A stretch of 64,000 bases of DNA, from NCBI GenBank assembly GCA_964423645.1, contig CAYRFE010000018.1, positions 1 through 64,000 on the forward strand, given 5' to 3'. Both the position numbers and the translations under genes were made by a program. Shown here piece by piece: positions 17,288 through 26,774 of the stretch. The notes below the pieces were generated by a model. That model was not told where the DNA came from, searched no databases, and saw only the letters and a program-made list of their open reading frames with translations. This DNA is from CAYRFE01 sp964423645 [NCBI: uncultured bacterium] (GTDB lineage Bacteria > Macinerneyibacteriota > Macinerneyibacteria > Macinerneyibacteriales). Each line of letters opens with the position of its first letter. The stretch's first letter is position 1.

Positions 17288-18522
17288 ACACACCTCCCGT
17301 TTCCTAAGAGTCTGTCCATTATTATTGCAGCAGCGCTGCGAACAGACAAATGATTATACTCACTTAACGGACATGAAATGCCTTCAAGGCACACATCAGC
17401 CCGCTCTATTACTGCATCAATTAATCCCCAGCCGGTACCAAATAAAAGAAGAACAGGTTGCTGCGGATTTAACCTGAGCCTTTCCCGTGCTTCTCCATAA
17501 CTGATACTGCCGGTTTGTTTTTTTGCACTGGTAACCCAAATTTCCGGCGTAATACCCGTATCGTGTTCGATCGCAGAAGCTGCCGCTTCTATATCTTCCA
17601 CAATATGCATCACAGAAAGCGCATCGGTACGAGTTTTATTGTATTCCGCTCCAAACCCATCTTGCCAAAACTCGAGCATTTCACGTGCAATTTTGTTTTG
17701 TAGCGGGGTCGGTGAAATAACATAAAAACCCTTTACACCGTATGTGCGCGATGAGCGTGACAAATCGTGGAGATCTATCGGTGTGATAGAGGTTGCAACT
17801 ACCGTATTATTTTTATCTAATACCGGGTAATGTACCAATCCGGTACAAATCTGATAATCCCCCACAAGTTCCGGTCGAACCTTGCTTGTTTTTTCCAGAG
17901 CTTTCTTTTTACGCCATGCGTCGACCGCTTCGTGATTTCCCGATAATAAGATATCGGGCACCGAAAGCCCTCTGAACTCCGCAGGTCGCGTGTAATGAGG
18001 ATACTCAAGAAGCGTATCGGAAAAACTTTCATCTTCGATCGAGTCTTCATTCCCCAATACACCGGGAATATGACGAGTTACCGCATCAATCAGTGCCATT
18101 GCGGGTATTTCTCCCCCCGATAACACAAAATCTCCTACGGAAATCTCTTCATCGACCACTAACTCGATCACGCGCTCGTCAACCCCTTCATACCGTCCGC
18201 AAATGATCATGAGAGACGGCATGGCAGCCAATTCACACACTCGCTTTTGTGTAAGAGGTGTTCCTCGAGGAGTCATGAGAATACAATGATGTCCGTCATG
18301 AAAAGTCTCGACAGCTTTAACAATTGGTTCCGGCTTCATGACAAGACCGGCACCTCCGCCGTACGGTGCAAAATCAGTCACCTGATGACGTCCTTCCGCA
18401 AAATCTCGGATATTATGTACATCTACCTTTAAAAGGTCATTCTCTTGAGCAATTTTTAAAATACTTTCACTCATCGGAGAGACAAACATATCAGGAAAAA
18501 GCGTCAGAACATCGATCTTCAT
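17284..18522 (-). CDS. trmD: TrmD fused to a second SPOUT-type RNA methyltransferase domain
   Basis: 412 aa against about 240 for ordinary TrmD. Residues 1 to about 230 are tRNA (guanine-37-N1)-methyltransferase, with PYGGGAGLVMKPEP, ICGRYEGVDERV and SVGDFVLSGGEIPA (the knotted SAM site). Residues from about 232 to the end (LVHYPVLDKNNTVVATSITPIDLHDLSRSSRTYGV onwards, with LLFGTGWGL near 370) match the SAM-dependent RNA methyltransferase family of PF09936, which is often a separate gene next to trmD. The second domain's target is unknown. The start overlaps the rimM stop by 4 bp. Confidence 0.9.
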   Translation of the reverse strand: MKIDVLTLFPDMFVSPMSESILKIAQENDLLKVDVHNIRDFAEGRHQVTDFAPYGGGAGLVMKPEPIVKAVETFHDGHHCILMTPRGTPLTQKRVCELAAMPSLMIICGRYEGVDERVIELVVDEEISVGDFVLSGGEIPAMALIDAVTRHIPGVLGNEDSIEDESFSDTLLEYPHYTRPAEFRGLSVPDILLSGNHEAVDAWRKKKALEKTSKVRPELVGDYQICTGLVHYPVLDKNNTVVATSITPIDLHDLSRSSRTYGVKGFYVISPTPLQNKIAREMLEFWQDGFGAEYNKTRTDALSVMHIVEDIEAAASAIEHDTGITPEIWVTSAKKQTGSISYGEARERLRLNPQQPVLLLFGTGWGLIDAVIERADVCLEGISCPLSEYNHLSVRSAAAIIMDRLLGNGRCV

Positions 18523-19028
18523 GAAAATAATCCCTCGATTACGGTTATGTCGATTCGTTTGTTCTTGGTGTCTATCGTACGAATTACATCTTTGATCGCA
18601 GGTATCAAAAGTTCCTTCTCTTCACCGTTGGCGACAACATAAATATCGTTGCTCCCCGTTGAGAAAATTTCCGTAACGGTACCTATGCAATCTTCGTTGT
18701 CGGTATATACCTTACACCCGATGATATCATGAATATAATACTCATCATCGTCGATCGGATGCAAATGCTCTTCATCCACAACCAACGTCGAATTACGATA
18801 TGATTCAGCTGCTTCAGGAGTATCAATACCTTTGAATTTCATGACAAATCCTCCGCCACCGTGAATACGGGCATCCTGCACATCAAATGTTGCATACACA
18901 CCGTCTTTTTCAATGATAACGGTCTTATCGTCCAGGAAACGCTCAGGAAAATCGGTCTCTGAGTGCACCTTAACATACCCTTTAAGACCGTGCGGTTTGG
19001 TGATGGTCCCTATACGATAATAATTCAT
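18519..19028 (-). CDS. rimM: 16S rRNA processing protein RimM
   Basis: 169 aa. N-terminal RimM domain (YRIGTITKPHGLKGYVKV) and a C-terminal PRC barrel (EEYYIHDIIGCKVYT-like segment, then ELLIPAIKDVIRTIDTKNKRI). It assists 30S assembly by binding S19. It overlaps khpA and trmD by 4 bp each, so translation is coupled. Confidence 0.95.
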   Translation of the reverse strand: MNYYRIGTITKPHGLKGYVKVHSETDFPERFLDDKTVIIEKDGVYATFDVQDARIHGGGGFVMKFKGIDTPEAAESYRNSTLVVDEEHLHPIDDDEYYIHDIIGCKVYTDNEDCIGTVTEIFSTGSNDIYVVANGEEKELLIPAIKDVIRTIDTKNKRIDITVIEGLFS

Positions 19029-19264
19029 ATTACTTCCAACCGAACCCTTTTACCGGTCTTGAAACCTTCCATATGCACAATTTCTTTCAGCGCTTTTATT
19101 CGTTTTCCATTGATACCTATCACTGCGCCTCGATCTTCCTCGGCAAGACTGATATGCATCACGATCGAATCTTCGCTTTCTTCACAGTCAATTTTAACGG
19201 CTTTTTTGTCTTCAACGAGTTCTTTTACAAAAAACTCAAGAACCCGTATCATTCTTTCTTTCAT
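19025..19264 (-). CDS. khpA: KH-domain RNA-binding protein KhpA
   Basis: 79 aa, a single KH domain with the GxxG loop in VIGINGKRIKALKEIV. Its place between rpsP and rimM is the conserved one for khpA. It is an RNA chaperone-like protein that in other bacteria pairs with KhpB/Jag. It starts 6 bp after rpsP. Confidence 0.93.
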   Translation of the reverse strand: MKERMIRVLEFFVKELVEDKKAVKIDCEESEDSIVMHISLAEEDRGAVIGINGKRIKALKEIVHMEGFKTGKRVRLEVI

Positions 19265-19270
19265 AGTCGA

Positions 19271-19531
19271 TTACTGTGTTGCGAACTTCTTCCACAACCC
19301 GGCGGTTTTGAGAAGACTTTTCGTAACGATTGTCGGTTGAGCACCCTTTTTTAACCAATCGATAATGCGTTCTTCTTTCACCGAGATAGTAGCCGGCGTG
19401 GTTTTGGGATCATAGAATCCCACTTCTTCAATGACACGACCGTCGCGCTTTACACGTGAGTCAGCAATCACGATGCGATAAAACGGCTCGCCTTTGCCAC
19501 CCATGCGTTTTAAGCGTATTTTTACTGCCAT
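19271..19531 (-). CDS. rpsP: 30S ribosomal protein S16
   Basis: 86 aa. Family sequence [24 protein letters not shown]. The start is the ATG with AGGAGG (19537-19542) ahead of it. As with rplS, an in-frame GTG two codons upstream is inside the ribosome site and is not used. The two genes share the same start context, GGAGG-TGTGT-ATG. Confidence 0.97.
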   Translation of the reverse strand: MAVKIRLKRMGGKGEPFYRIVIADSRVKRDGRVIEEVGFYDPKTTPATISVKEERIIDWLKKGAQPTIVTKSLLKTAGLWKKFATQ

Positions 19532-19553
19532 ACACACCTCCTGAATTTGTGTA

Positions 19554-20870
19554 TTAGAACATACCGGGGAATTTCGGTAGCCCGAATCCCTTTTTTCCCA
19601 TTGTACCCAATTTCTTCATCATCTTCTTGCTCATTTCATACTGATTCAATAAACGGTTCACATCAGAAACATGAAGACCGGCTCCGCGAGCAATGCGCTT
19701 TTTTCTGCTTGCGGTAATGATCTGTGGTTTTTGCCGTTCACGCGGTGTCATCGATAGAATCAACGCTTCTACATGAACAAGCGCTTTTTCATCAACATTC
19801 GCATCTTTCGGCATTCCCGGAAGCATTTTAAGCATACCCGATAACGGTCCCATTTTTTTAACCATTTTTATTTGGCTGAGGAAGTCCTCAAAAGTAAATT
19901 CCGCTTTGAGCATTTTCTGTTCCATGGCCTTAGCGTCTTCTTCACTGATCATATCCTCGGCTTTTTCGATCAACGACAACATATCACCCATACCGAGCAT
20001 ACGCGACACGATACGATCCGGATAGAATACGTCAAGATCGTCAAGTTTTTCACCGATACCCGCAAAGCGAATCGGCGTACCCGTAACCATTCGCAATGAC
20101 AATGCCGCACCACCGCGCGCATCACCGTCCATCTTCGTCAACACAACGCCTGAGAGCGGTAATTTCTCTTTAAACCCTTGCGCAACATTCACGGCATCTT
20201 GACCGGTCATGGAATCAGCTACCAGTAAAATATCATGCGGAGATACCGCCTTCTCGACACGAACAAGTTCATCCATGAGCGTTTCATCAATATGTAAACG
20301 CCCTGCAGTGTCTATAATTATAATCTTTGCGAATTGACGTTTTGCTTCTTCCACACCCTTTTTCACGACATCCGTGACATTCTTTGTGGTTGTATCGGTA
20401 TACACGCCCACGCCTATTTCTTTTCCAAGTTGCGCTAATTGGTCAATAGCCGCAGGACGCTGCAAATCGGCGGCGATAAGATACGGCTTTTTGCCGTCTT
20501 TTAAGAATTTTTTGGCAATTTTTGCCGAGGTAGTTGTTTTTCCTGATCCTTGCAGGCCAACAAGCATCAGTATCGTCGGAGACGCTGATGTATCAATCGG
20601 TTCCGAATCCCCCATGGTGGCAATAAGTTCATCGCGTACTATTTTAACGATATGTTGTGCAGGGCTCAAACTTCGCAATATTTCATCACCGACAGCTTTC
20701 GTTTCCACATTTTGAATAAATTGTTTTACGACTTTGTAGTTGACGTCAGCTTCCAACAATGCGATACGGATCTCACGCAAGCCTTCACGCACATCATCGG
20801 CACGCAAAACACCACGTTTGCCAAGTTTTTTGAATACTGCGTCTAATTTTTGCGACAACCCGTCAAACAT
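19554..20870 (-). CDS. ffh: Signal recognition particle protein Ffh
   Basis: 438 aa. N domain, then a GTPase G domain with [20 protein letters not shown] and [10 protein letters not shown], then an M domain (about 300-438) with the methionine-rich signal-binding helices and the RNA-binding [21 protein letters not shown] region (here [18 protein letters not shown]). It ends in FPGMF. It sits 3 bp after ylxM, the usual pair. Confidence 0.97.
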   Translation of the reverse strand: MFDGLSQKLDAVFKKLGKRGVLRADDVREGLREIRIALLEADVNYKVVKQFIQNVETKAVGDEILRSLSPAQHIVKIVRDELIATMGDSEPIDTSASPTILMLVGLQGSGKTTTSAKIAKKFLKDGKKPYLIAADLQRPAAIDQLAQLGKEIGVGVYTDTTTKNVTDVVKKGVEEAKRQFAKIIIIDTAGRLHIDETLMDELVRVEKAVSPHDILLVADSMTGQDAVNVAQGFKEKLPLSGVVLTKMDGDARGGAALSLRMVTGTPIRFAGIGEKLDDLDVFYPDRIVSRMLGMGDMLSLIEKAEDMISEEDAKAMEQKMLKAEFTFEDFLSQIKMVKKMGPLSGMLKMLPGMPKDANVDEKALVHVEALILSMTPRERQKPQIITASRKKRIARGAGLHVSDVNRLLNQYEMSKKMMKKLGTMGKKGFGLPKFPGMF

Positions 20871-20873
20871 CTG

Positions 20874-21197
20874 CTACTCCTTTATCGTCTGCAATAATGC
20901 CTGTGCTTCGTCAAGCCGTGCGTCACCGATATAATCGGTTATTTGCCGCACAATCTGTTCACGTTTGTGACGACCTGCGATCACACAAAGCGTGTGCTCA
21001 AAGCGTTGCATCTTCTCCACCGCCTGCTCAAGTGCAATCTGCACCGCCTGACGGGAAACGGCATTGTTCTCGGCGATCTCCCCGAAACTCAAATCCTCGA
21101 AGTAATACATACGAAAATACTCCTGCTGTTTTGCAGAAAGTAATTCGCCGTATACGTCAAACAATGCGATGCGTTCATCACGCTCAAGGTCTTTCAC
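20874..21197 (-). CDS. ylxM: YlxM/p13-like sigma-factor-like DNA-binding protein
   Basis: 107 aa. It has the helix-turn-helix of the YlxM/UPF0122 family: a sigma-70 region-4-like segment LSAKQQEYFRMYYFEDLSFGEIA then VSRQAVQIAL. It is associated with the SRP pathway by its position ahead of ffh. The GTG start at 21197 lies only 6 nt from the -10 box, so it is first in the operon and probably leaderless. Confidence 0.9.
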   Translation of the reverse strand: MKDLERDERIALFDVYGELLSAKQQEYFRMYYFEDLSFGEIAENNAVSRQAVQIALEQAVEKMQRFEHTLCVIAGRHKREQIVRQITDYIGDARLDEAQALLQTIKE

Positions 21198-21203
21198 GTG
21201 CGA

Positions 21204-21232
21204 AATATATACGAGAAATGTAGAGGTGTCAA
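21204..21232 (-). promoter_or_regulatory. Promoter of the ylxM-ffh-rpsP-khpA-rimM-trmD-rplS-rnhB operon
   Basis: On the minus strand: -35 TTGACA (21227-21232), a 17-bp spacer and -10 TATATT (21204-21209), followed after 6 nt by the GTG start of ylxM. This is near consensus and fits a highly expressed operon. No ribosome site fits in the space, so initiation is probably leaderless. Confidence 0.7.
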
Positions 21233-21334
21233 GTATTTTTTATTGACAGTGCGTTTTTAGAGACAAAGAATCAAACTACCTTTTTTTGTATGATATTAAC
21301 TATTCGAATAATCAATAATATCAATTTGATGATA

Positions 21335-21979
21335 TTATGTAAATTTTTGTAGATTTGGACTTTGTTTATTGATATTGATTTTCATTTTATTGGGCGATAT
21401 TTCAATTCTTTCTTTTGTTTTTAATAAATTTTCTTTTCCAAAGTATAAACGTCGTGGAATATAATAATTATTATTTAAATGTTTTTTTATTGCTTCGTCA
21501 TGTGGCAACACACCAATTTGACCATTTGAGTTATTTGATTTTATTCCAATTATTGATAATTCACATGCCATATCAAAAGCATAATTAGTATTTTTTGTTA
21601 CATCAACCGGTATTTCAATGTTTATCTCTTTAACTTGACCAGGTTTCATTTTAATTTGTTCTCCTTCAATAGAAAATAGGAAATGACCAACTTTTTGTAT
21701 CTGACTAAATTGAATCGCGATGGTACCATCCCATGTGTTAACTTTATCATAATTTTTTATTGAAAATTTAATGTAAGATTTGCTATTAATAGGGATTGTC
21801 ATTGAGTTATCATCATTAATATCAATTTTTTTACCAAATTCATCATAAAATAATATATCTGACCATATAACAATAGGATACAAGCTTTCCCCCCAGTATG
21901 GTGATGGTTGAACATACGCAAATACTCGTATGATACCCACAAAGATAATCCACAATGCAATAATGAACTTCTTTAACAT
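21335..21979 (-). CDS. Small secreted protein, paralog of the 37494-38162 gene
   Basis: 214 aa with a signal peptide (1-21). AAGGAGCG precedes the ATG. The body is beta-rich (YIKFSIKN...GTIAIQFSQ, QIKMKPGQVKEINIEI) and looks like one Ig-like domain. The gene is strikingly AT-rich compared with its neighbours, rich in Ile, Lys and Asn. It shares layout and scattered residues with the protein at 37494-38162: a FYDEFGKKI or RDEKGKIV segment, a strand with W-D/F-Q-G-x-I, and a C-terminal (Y/I)FG(K/R)-type segment. The ~275 bp upstream of both genes is clearly homologous. Function unknown. Confidence 0.7.
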   Translation of the reverse strand: MLKKFIIALWIIFVGIIRVFAYVQPSPYWGESLYPIVIWSDILFYDEFGKKIDINDDNSMTIPINSKSYIKFSIKNYDKVNTWDGTIAIQFSQIQKVGHFLFSIEGEQIKMKPGQVKEINIEIPVDVTKNTNYAFDMACELSIIGIKSNNSNGQIGVLPHDEAIKKHLNNNYYIPRRLYFGKENLLKTKERIEISPNKMKININKQSPNLQKFT

Positions 21980-21993
21980 ATTACGCTCCTTCT

Positions 21994-22268
21994 TTGTTAT
22001 ATATAAACGCTTCTCGAAATTATTTAACTATACCCCCGCCCCGCACTTTTCCAATCTTCTTCGTGTTCATAGCTTTTCTTCTCTTATATCATAAACAAGC
22101 ATTACATGAAAAAGTATACCATAAAGCGTCTTAGATTGCACGAATCATGTGTCATTTTTATTCTCTCGTCTACTTCACATAATAACATGAAATCACACTC
22201 GCGGTTACACATGCGTGCTCGTTCGTTCGAGACAGCGAATGGAAAGCAATTCAAATAAGCGATTTTAA
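21994..22268 (-). repeat. Conserved upstream region, copy 1 of 2
   Basis: It matches 38229-38510 over most of its length, including the blocks TATACCCCCGCCC, GCACTTTTCCAA, AGTATACCATAAAGCGTCTT and CAAATAAGCGA (plus strand). On the minus strand it holds a -10-like TATACT (22113-22118), placing a transcript start about 125 nt upstream of the secreted protein gene. The -35 region is weak. Confidence 0.8.
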
Positions 22269-22940
22269 AAATCAGCGCGAAGTTATTCATTTTTGTTACA
22301 TTTCCGTACAATGGTATCATTATCCGGTTTGACTCAAAAAATCCGAGAGCTTTGTAAAACTACTGTTATTGGAAAGTAAGTGCGCCCCCATCCTTCGACG
22401 GAGTCTTTTACCGAGCGAATTTTGCAATTATACGACCTCATAATGCAATAAAAGAAGGAAAAAATACAGTAATGAAAACGACTGACACGACATGCCGTGT
22501 CCCAACTAAAAAAATGGAAGGATCGTAAAGGCACTACACGGATTACCACTACGTACACGTACATTCGTGTCATTTCGATGAATGTTCTCATGAAGAGAAA
22601 TAACATGGTCGGTTACTCACAAATCCCTCACCCTCTTTTTGTAATGCAATTGAGATATCTCACCTACGTTCGAGATGACAATCTCAACTCCCGACGTTTC
22701 AAAGATTGGTGGCGAAAAACAACGGCGTGGTGAAGTCCTTATTTTGGTTATCGGACACAGATATTGTATGTGTAATTATTTCGTATAAGGATCAACGGTC
22801 ATGAATACCGTCTAAAATACACATTTCGATATATCCGCTGTAGTGGCACAAAAATCAGATTTACAAAGGTTCGAATTTATATGATGACGGATGTTTATTG
22901 TTTGTGTGATTGATATATCCACACATTTCCGCACACGAGA
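22269..22940. other. Intergenic region with degenerate repeats
   Basis: About 670 bp with no credible gene. Near 22648-22684 it contains a degenerate copy of the widespread intergenic motif of the type GAGATATCTCACC...GTTCGAGATGACAAT. A related stretch lies at 38612-38700. Open frames here show no family features. Confidence 0.55.
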
Positions 22941-23711
22941 TCATTCTTTCATCATCCATTTCACTGCTTTGAGGGTAATGAATTGAGGTAACATTGCGCC
23001 TGTTTTTCGCATTATTTTGTTCATAAAACCCGGTATGATCTCCCGTTTTCCTTTCATCATCGCTCGCACGCCGGCCTTTGCAACATCTTGGGCACTCATC
23101 ATATGCACACGACGCAATTTGAGAGCTTCCATATGTGCTTCTTTGAAGAAGTCAGTGTCGGTAGGCCCAGGACAAAGAACAGTGACCGTTACGCCGCTTT
23201 TTCGTAATTCCTCATGTAGTGCACATGAAAAACTATATACATATGCTTTCGATGCGTAATATACAGAGCCGTACGGTCCCGGTTGAAATGCCGCTGTTGA
23301 TGCGACATTCATTATTTTTCCTTCTTTACGAACGACCATATCGTGAAGAAAATATTTTGTAATCTCAGTCAATACGGTACAATTCACGGTCACCATATCA
23401 CTGTCTCGTACAATATCGGTATCGGAAAATGCACCGGTATTACCGAATCCTGCATTATTAATCAGAATTGAGACCGTTAATGAATGCGAAACACACCATT
23501 CGTGTAACTCACGTGCGGCCATTTTTTGGGTCAAATCCAAAACACGCACGCGCACATCAACATGATAACGCGCAATAATTTCAGCACGTGTTATTTCTAA
23601 TAATTCTTGAGATCGTGCAGTGAGTATAAGATTCTGCCCGAGAGCCGCACATTCATATGCCATTGCCTTCCCGAGCCCTTTAGACCCTCCGGTTATCAGT
23701 GTATATGTCAT
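22941..23711 (-). CDS. Short-chain dehydrogenase/reductase
   Basis: 256 aa from the ATG with GGGAG just upstream; an ATG 11 codons earlier lacks such a site. Cofactor motif GGSKGLG (8-14), NNAG (85-88), catalytic S138, Y151 and K155 (YxxxK), and PGPTDTDF. It belongs to the classical SDR group often annotated DltE/YqjQ-like. The substrate is unknown. It starts 12 bp after the nuclease stop. Confidence 0.88.
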   Translation of the reverse strand: MTYTLITGGSKGLGKAMAYECAALGQNLILTARSQELLEITRAEIIARYHVDVRVRVLDLTQKMAARELHEWCVSHSLTVSILINNAGFGNTGAFSDTDIVRDSDMVTVNCTVLTEITKYFLHDMVVRKEGKIMNVASTAAFQPGPYGSVYYASKAYVYSFSCALHEELRKSGVTVTVLCPGPTDTDFFKEAHMEALKLRRVHMMSAQDVAKAGVRAMMKGKREIIPGFMNKIMRKTGAMLPQFITLKAVKWMMKE

Positions 23712-23722
23712 ACCTACTCCCT

Positions 23723-24424
23723 TTACGGTTTGCATGATCTGCATGCAGAATATCCTTGCATGTATGCATCAGCCTTCGACACAAATTTTACTTTATTTGA
23801 CGGTTTTAATTTCGAAATACTTTTACAATATTTTCGATGAAAAGTATATGATTTCTTGGAACCGACATATTCATTTTCTGTCTCCAGTAAACGATAACGC
23901 CATAACCCCAATTTCTTTTTGATCGCTATACGTTGTGCTTCTAAAAGCTCCTTAAAATAACGCATCTGCGGACGTGCATAATACATCCCTGCAAAACCTT
24001 CTTCAACGATTCGTTTATTCGCCAACACTTCTTTTCCGTTTTCAATGACAAATACATATGCAAGTAATCGATCATAGCGATCTGAATGCTCTTTATCATA
24101 CTCCAATCGAACTTTTTTCCCTAAAACAAGCTGTGAATTCAGGCGTGTTGCATTATCATGATATTCTTCGCCGACCTCTGCGGTATCAATACCGGTGTAG
24201 CGCACACGATGCCCCGAATCAAGCTGTATAGTATCACCATCATAGACTTTTGTCACCACACCCTCATCGGGTACCGACTGAGTTGCCGCGCTGCTTAAGA
24301 CAGTGAAAACAACGATTATACTTATCCGGATCATTTTTGATAGTTTTGTCTGATCGAGAAATGTTCTTAATGCATTCTGCATCATCCGTTGTTCCTTCCT
24401 TGTACGTGTTCGTAGCATATTCAC
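23723..24424 (-). CDS. Staphylococcal-nuclease-like protein with C-terminal Ada-like Cys motif
   Basis: 233 aa. A hydrophobic segment (about 32-48) is followed by a thermonuclease fold: KVYDGDTIQLDSGHRVRYTGIDTAE, then DRYDRLLAYVFV with the catalytic Arg region and a closing KLGLWRY. The C-terminus (about 187-233) has the pattern FHRKYC...YSACRSC, the Cys/His module often fused to such nucleases and similar to the Ada metal-binding domain. The GTG start overlaps the nth stop by 4 bp (GTGA); starts at residues 3, 14 or 31 are alternatives. It is probably membrane-anchored or exported. Confidence 0.85.
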   Translation of the reverse strand: MNMLRTRTRKEQRMMQNALRTFLDQTKLSKMIRISIIVVFTVLSSAATQSVPDEGVVTKVYDGDTIQLDSGHRVRYTGIDTAEVGEEYHDNATRLNSQLVLGKKVRLEYDKEHSDRYDRLLAYVFVIENGKEVLANKRIVEEGFAGMYYARPQMRYFKELLEAQRIAIKKKLGLWRYRLLETENEYVGSKKSYTFHRKYCKSISKLKPSNKVKFVSKADAYMQGYSACRSCKP

Positions 24425-25050
24425 GATAGTTTACCGTTATGCAAAATGCAATACGCATGCAAGTCACATCGCCCACATTCAGGATTGCGAGCTTTACATA
24501 TATAACGACCAAAAAGCACCATTGCCTGATTGACAAACGCCCACTCGGAATGCGGAAACACTGCGGTCAAATCCTTTTCGATCACCTGAGGGGCTTTCGA
24601 TTGCGACAAAGACAAGCGCCCTGAAATACGGATCACGTGTGTATCAACAACAATACCTTGCGGTTCTGCATACACTGTCATCAACACATTGGCGCTTTTT
24701 CTTCCGATTCCCGGTAATGTGAGCAATTCTTCCATCGTTAACGGAACTTTTCCTCCCCATTTCTCTATGATCATATGTGCGGCATCTGTGATATGACGCG
24801 CCTTGTTTCTAAAAAAACCGGTAGATTGAATGAAACCTTCAAGTTCTGACGTTGAAAGGCGTGAAAATGACTGTACATCGGGATATCTATCGAATAATAT
24901 ACGAGAAACTTCATTGACTCGTTTATCCGTACATTGCGCAGACAAGACCACTGCCACAAACAATTGCCAAGGCGAAGAATAGTGTAAATCCGAACGAGGA
25001 TCCGGAAAATGTTTTTTTAATTCGTTAATAATCGCATGAATGTGCGGCAT
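24421..25050 (-). CDS. nth: Endonuclease III
   Basis: 209 aa from the ATG at 25050. The helix-hairpin-helix LPGIGRKSANV contains the catalytic Lys, VVDTHVIRIS the catalytic Asp, and CKARNPECGRCDLHAYC the C-x6-C-x2-C-x5-C [4Fe-4S] ligands. It is a base-excision-repair glycosylase/lyase for oxidised pyrimidines. The start is uncertain. An in-frame ATG at 25083 overlaps the rpsA stop (TAATG) and would translate through an intrinsic terminator hairpin; the ATG used here follows that hairpin directly and has no ribosome site. Confidence 0.93.
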   Translation of the reverse strand: MPHIHAIINELKKHFPDPRSDLHYSSPWQLFVAVVLSAQCTDKRVNEVSRILFDRYPDVQSFSRLSTSELEGFIQSTGFFRNKARHITDAAHMIIEKWGGKVPLTMEELLTLPGIGRKSANVLMTVYAEPQGIVVDTHVIRISGRLSLSQSKAPQVIEKDLTAVFPHSEWAFVNQAMVLFGRYICKARNPECGRCDLHAYCILHNGKLS

Positions 25051-25053
25051 GAT

Positions 25054-25075
25054 AAAAAAGGGGGCTTTCGCCCCC
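25054..25075 (-). terminator. Intrinsic terminator after rpsA
   Basis: On the minus strand GGGGGC-GAAA-GCCCCC is followed by TTTTTT, a textbook rho-independent terminator 8 bp past the rpsA stop codon. It lies between the two possible nth starts and is in frame with the longer one. Confidence 0.92.
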
Positions 25076-25082
25076 GTATACA

Positions 25083-26774
25083 TTATTCGTTGTCAGTAGC
25101 CGGCGCGTCTTTTTTTGCACGCGGTGTTTTTTTCTTAGCACCTTCGGCAACTTGATTGACAGCTTCGACCGCGACATTGGTCTCGTCTTCTTTTGCTGCT
25201 TTCAGACTAAAATCAACTTTACGTTCTTTTTTAAGAATTTTTATGATCTTAACTGATATTTCGTCACCAATATTGACGATGTCTTCAATTTTTTCAACAC
25301 GATCTTCATCGAGCTGTGATATGGCAAGAAATCCTTCAACACCGTTTTCCATTTTACAAATTGCATTGCTTTTTGTAATACGGATGACCTTAACCATTAC
25401 GGTATCACCGATGTTGTGTTTCGTCTCCATAGCATCCCACGGATCAGGAAGCAATTGTTTCATACCGAGAGAAATTTTTCGTTCGGAAGGATTGAATTTT
25501 AAAATCTTCACTTCAATCTTCTGACCGTTTTTCACAATATCCTGCGGTTTTTCAATACGCTCCCACGCAATATCCGATACATGAAGAAGTCCTTCTATAC
25601 CGGTCTCAATTTCAATGAATGCACCGAAATCGGTCACATTTTTAACTTCACCGGTGATAACATCGCCTTCTTTGTATTTTTCAAGAACAAGTGTCCACGG
25701 ATCTTCCTCAACCTGCTTCATACCAAGCGATATTTTACGGTTGTTTGTCTCCATCTTCAATATCTTAACTTTAATCACATCGCCTTCCTTCACAATCTGC
25801 GAAGGATTTTTGATGCTTTTGTTCCATGACATTTCAGAAATGTGAACAAGACCCTCAACACCGGGAACGACCTCAACGAATGCACCGTATTCAACAAGTG
25901 ACACAATGCGACCGTCAATAATATCGCCCTCTTTGTATTTTTCGGTCACTGAATCCCACGGATTTGCTTCAAGTGCTTTCAGGCTCAATGAAATTTTATT
26001 ATTCTTTTCATCAAAATCGAGCACTTTAACCGTTACGTCTTCTCCGACCTGCAATTTTTCCGAAGGATGAGAAACTTTACCCCATGTAATATCATTCACA
26101 TGAAGTAACCCGTCGATACCGCCGAGATCGATAAACGCACCGAAATCGGTTATGTTCTTAACCTTACCGCGTAAAATTGCACCGACGTGAATTTTATTAT
26201 CAATATCTTCACGAGCTTTTTTAACGCGTTCTTCAAGAACAACACGACGTGACACCACAATATTGCGGCGTTTTTTGTTCATTTTCAAGATCTTGATATC
26301 GATCTTCTGCCCGACAAAGGCATCGAGATCTTTTACCATTTTGGTATCAATTTGAGAGGCCGGTAAAAACGCCGGTACACCGATATTCACGATATATCCG
26401 CCTTTTACGCGTTTCTTCACAGTACCTTTGATAATCACGTTATCGCTCAAACATTTTTCCAGTTTTTCCCATGCTTCAATAAAATCAGCTTTAATCTTTG
26501 ACAGCTGAATTACCCCTTCATGGTCTTCAGTGGATTCAAGCACCACGCGGACGCTATCTCCGAGCTTCAGCGTTGCCGGATCATCAAACTCGTCAAGGCT
26601 TACCGCTCCTTCCGCTTTGTATCCGATATCAATCAGCACTTCGTTCGGAAGAATCTTTACGATTGTTCCGTCAACAATCGTCCCATTGTGAAGAGTTTTA
26701 AATGATTCATTATACAACTCCTCAAAAGTTTTTTCGGTTTCGCCATCAATGTCCCGGTTCAATTCATCGTTCAT
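25083..26774 (-). CDS. rpsA: 30S ribosomal protein S1 (six S1 domains)
   Basis: 563 aa with six S1/OB repeats. The third to fifth are canonical (TDFGAFIDLGGIDGLLHVND, VEYGAFVEV...GLVHISEMSW, TDFGAFIEIETGIEGLLHVSD). The last is more divergent. A charged Ala/Lys tail of about 40 residues ends the protein. It binds mRNA and helps initiation. It overlaps ispH by 4 bp (ATGA) and is followed by an intrinsic terminator. Confidence 0.95.
   Translation of the reverse strand: MNDELNRDIDGETEKTFEELYNESFKTLHNGTIVDGTIVKILPNEVLIDIGYKAEGAVSLDEFDDPATLKLGDSVRVVLESTEDHEGVIQLSKIKADFIEAWEKLEKCLSDNVIIKGTVKKRVKGGYIVNIGVPAFLPASQIDTKMVKDLDAFVGQKIDIKILKMNKKRRNIVVSRRVVLEERVKKAREDIDNKIHVGAILRGKVKNITDFGAFIDLGGIDGLLHVNDITWGKVSHPSEKLQVGEDVTVKVLDFDEKNNKISLSLKALEANPWDSVTEKYKEGDIIDGRIVSLVEYGAFVEVVPGVEGLVHISEMSWNKSIKNPSQIVKEGDVIKVKILKMETNNRKISLGMKQVEEDPWTLVLEKYKEGDVITGEVKNVTDFGAFIEIETGIEGLLHVSDIAWERIEKPQDIVKNGQKIEVKILKFNPSERKISLGMKQLLPDPWDAMETKHNIGDTVMVKVIRITKSNAICKMENGVEGFLAISQLDEDRVEKIEDIVNIGDEISVKIIKILKKERKVDFSLKAAKEDETNVAVEAVNQVAEGAKKKTPRAKKDAPATDNE

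Noticed and set aside
22102-22733. Three frames of 72-90 codons on both strands
   Set aside because: They lie in the duplicated upstream block or degenerate repeat sequence and lack start signals or recognisable domains.
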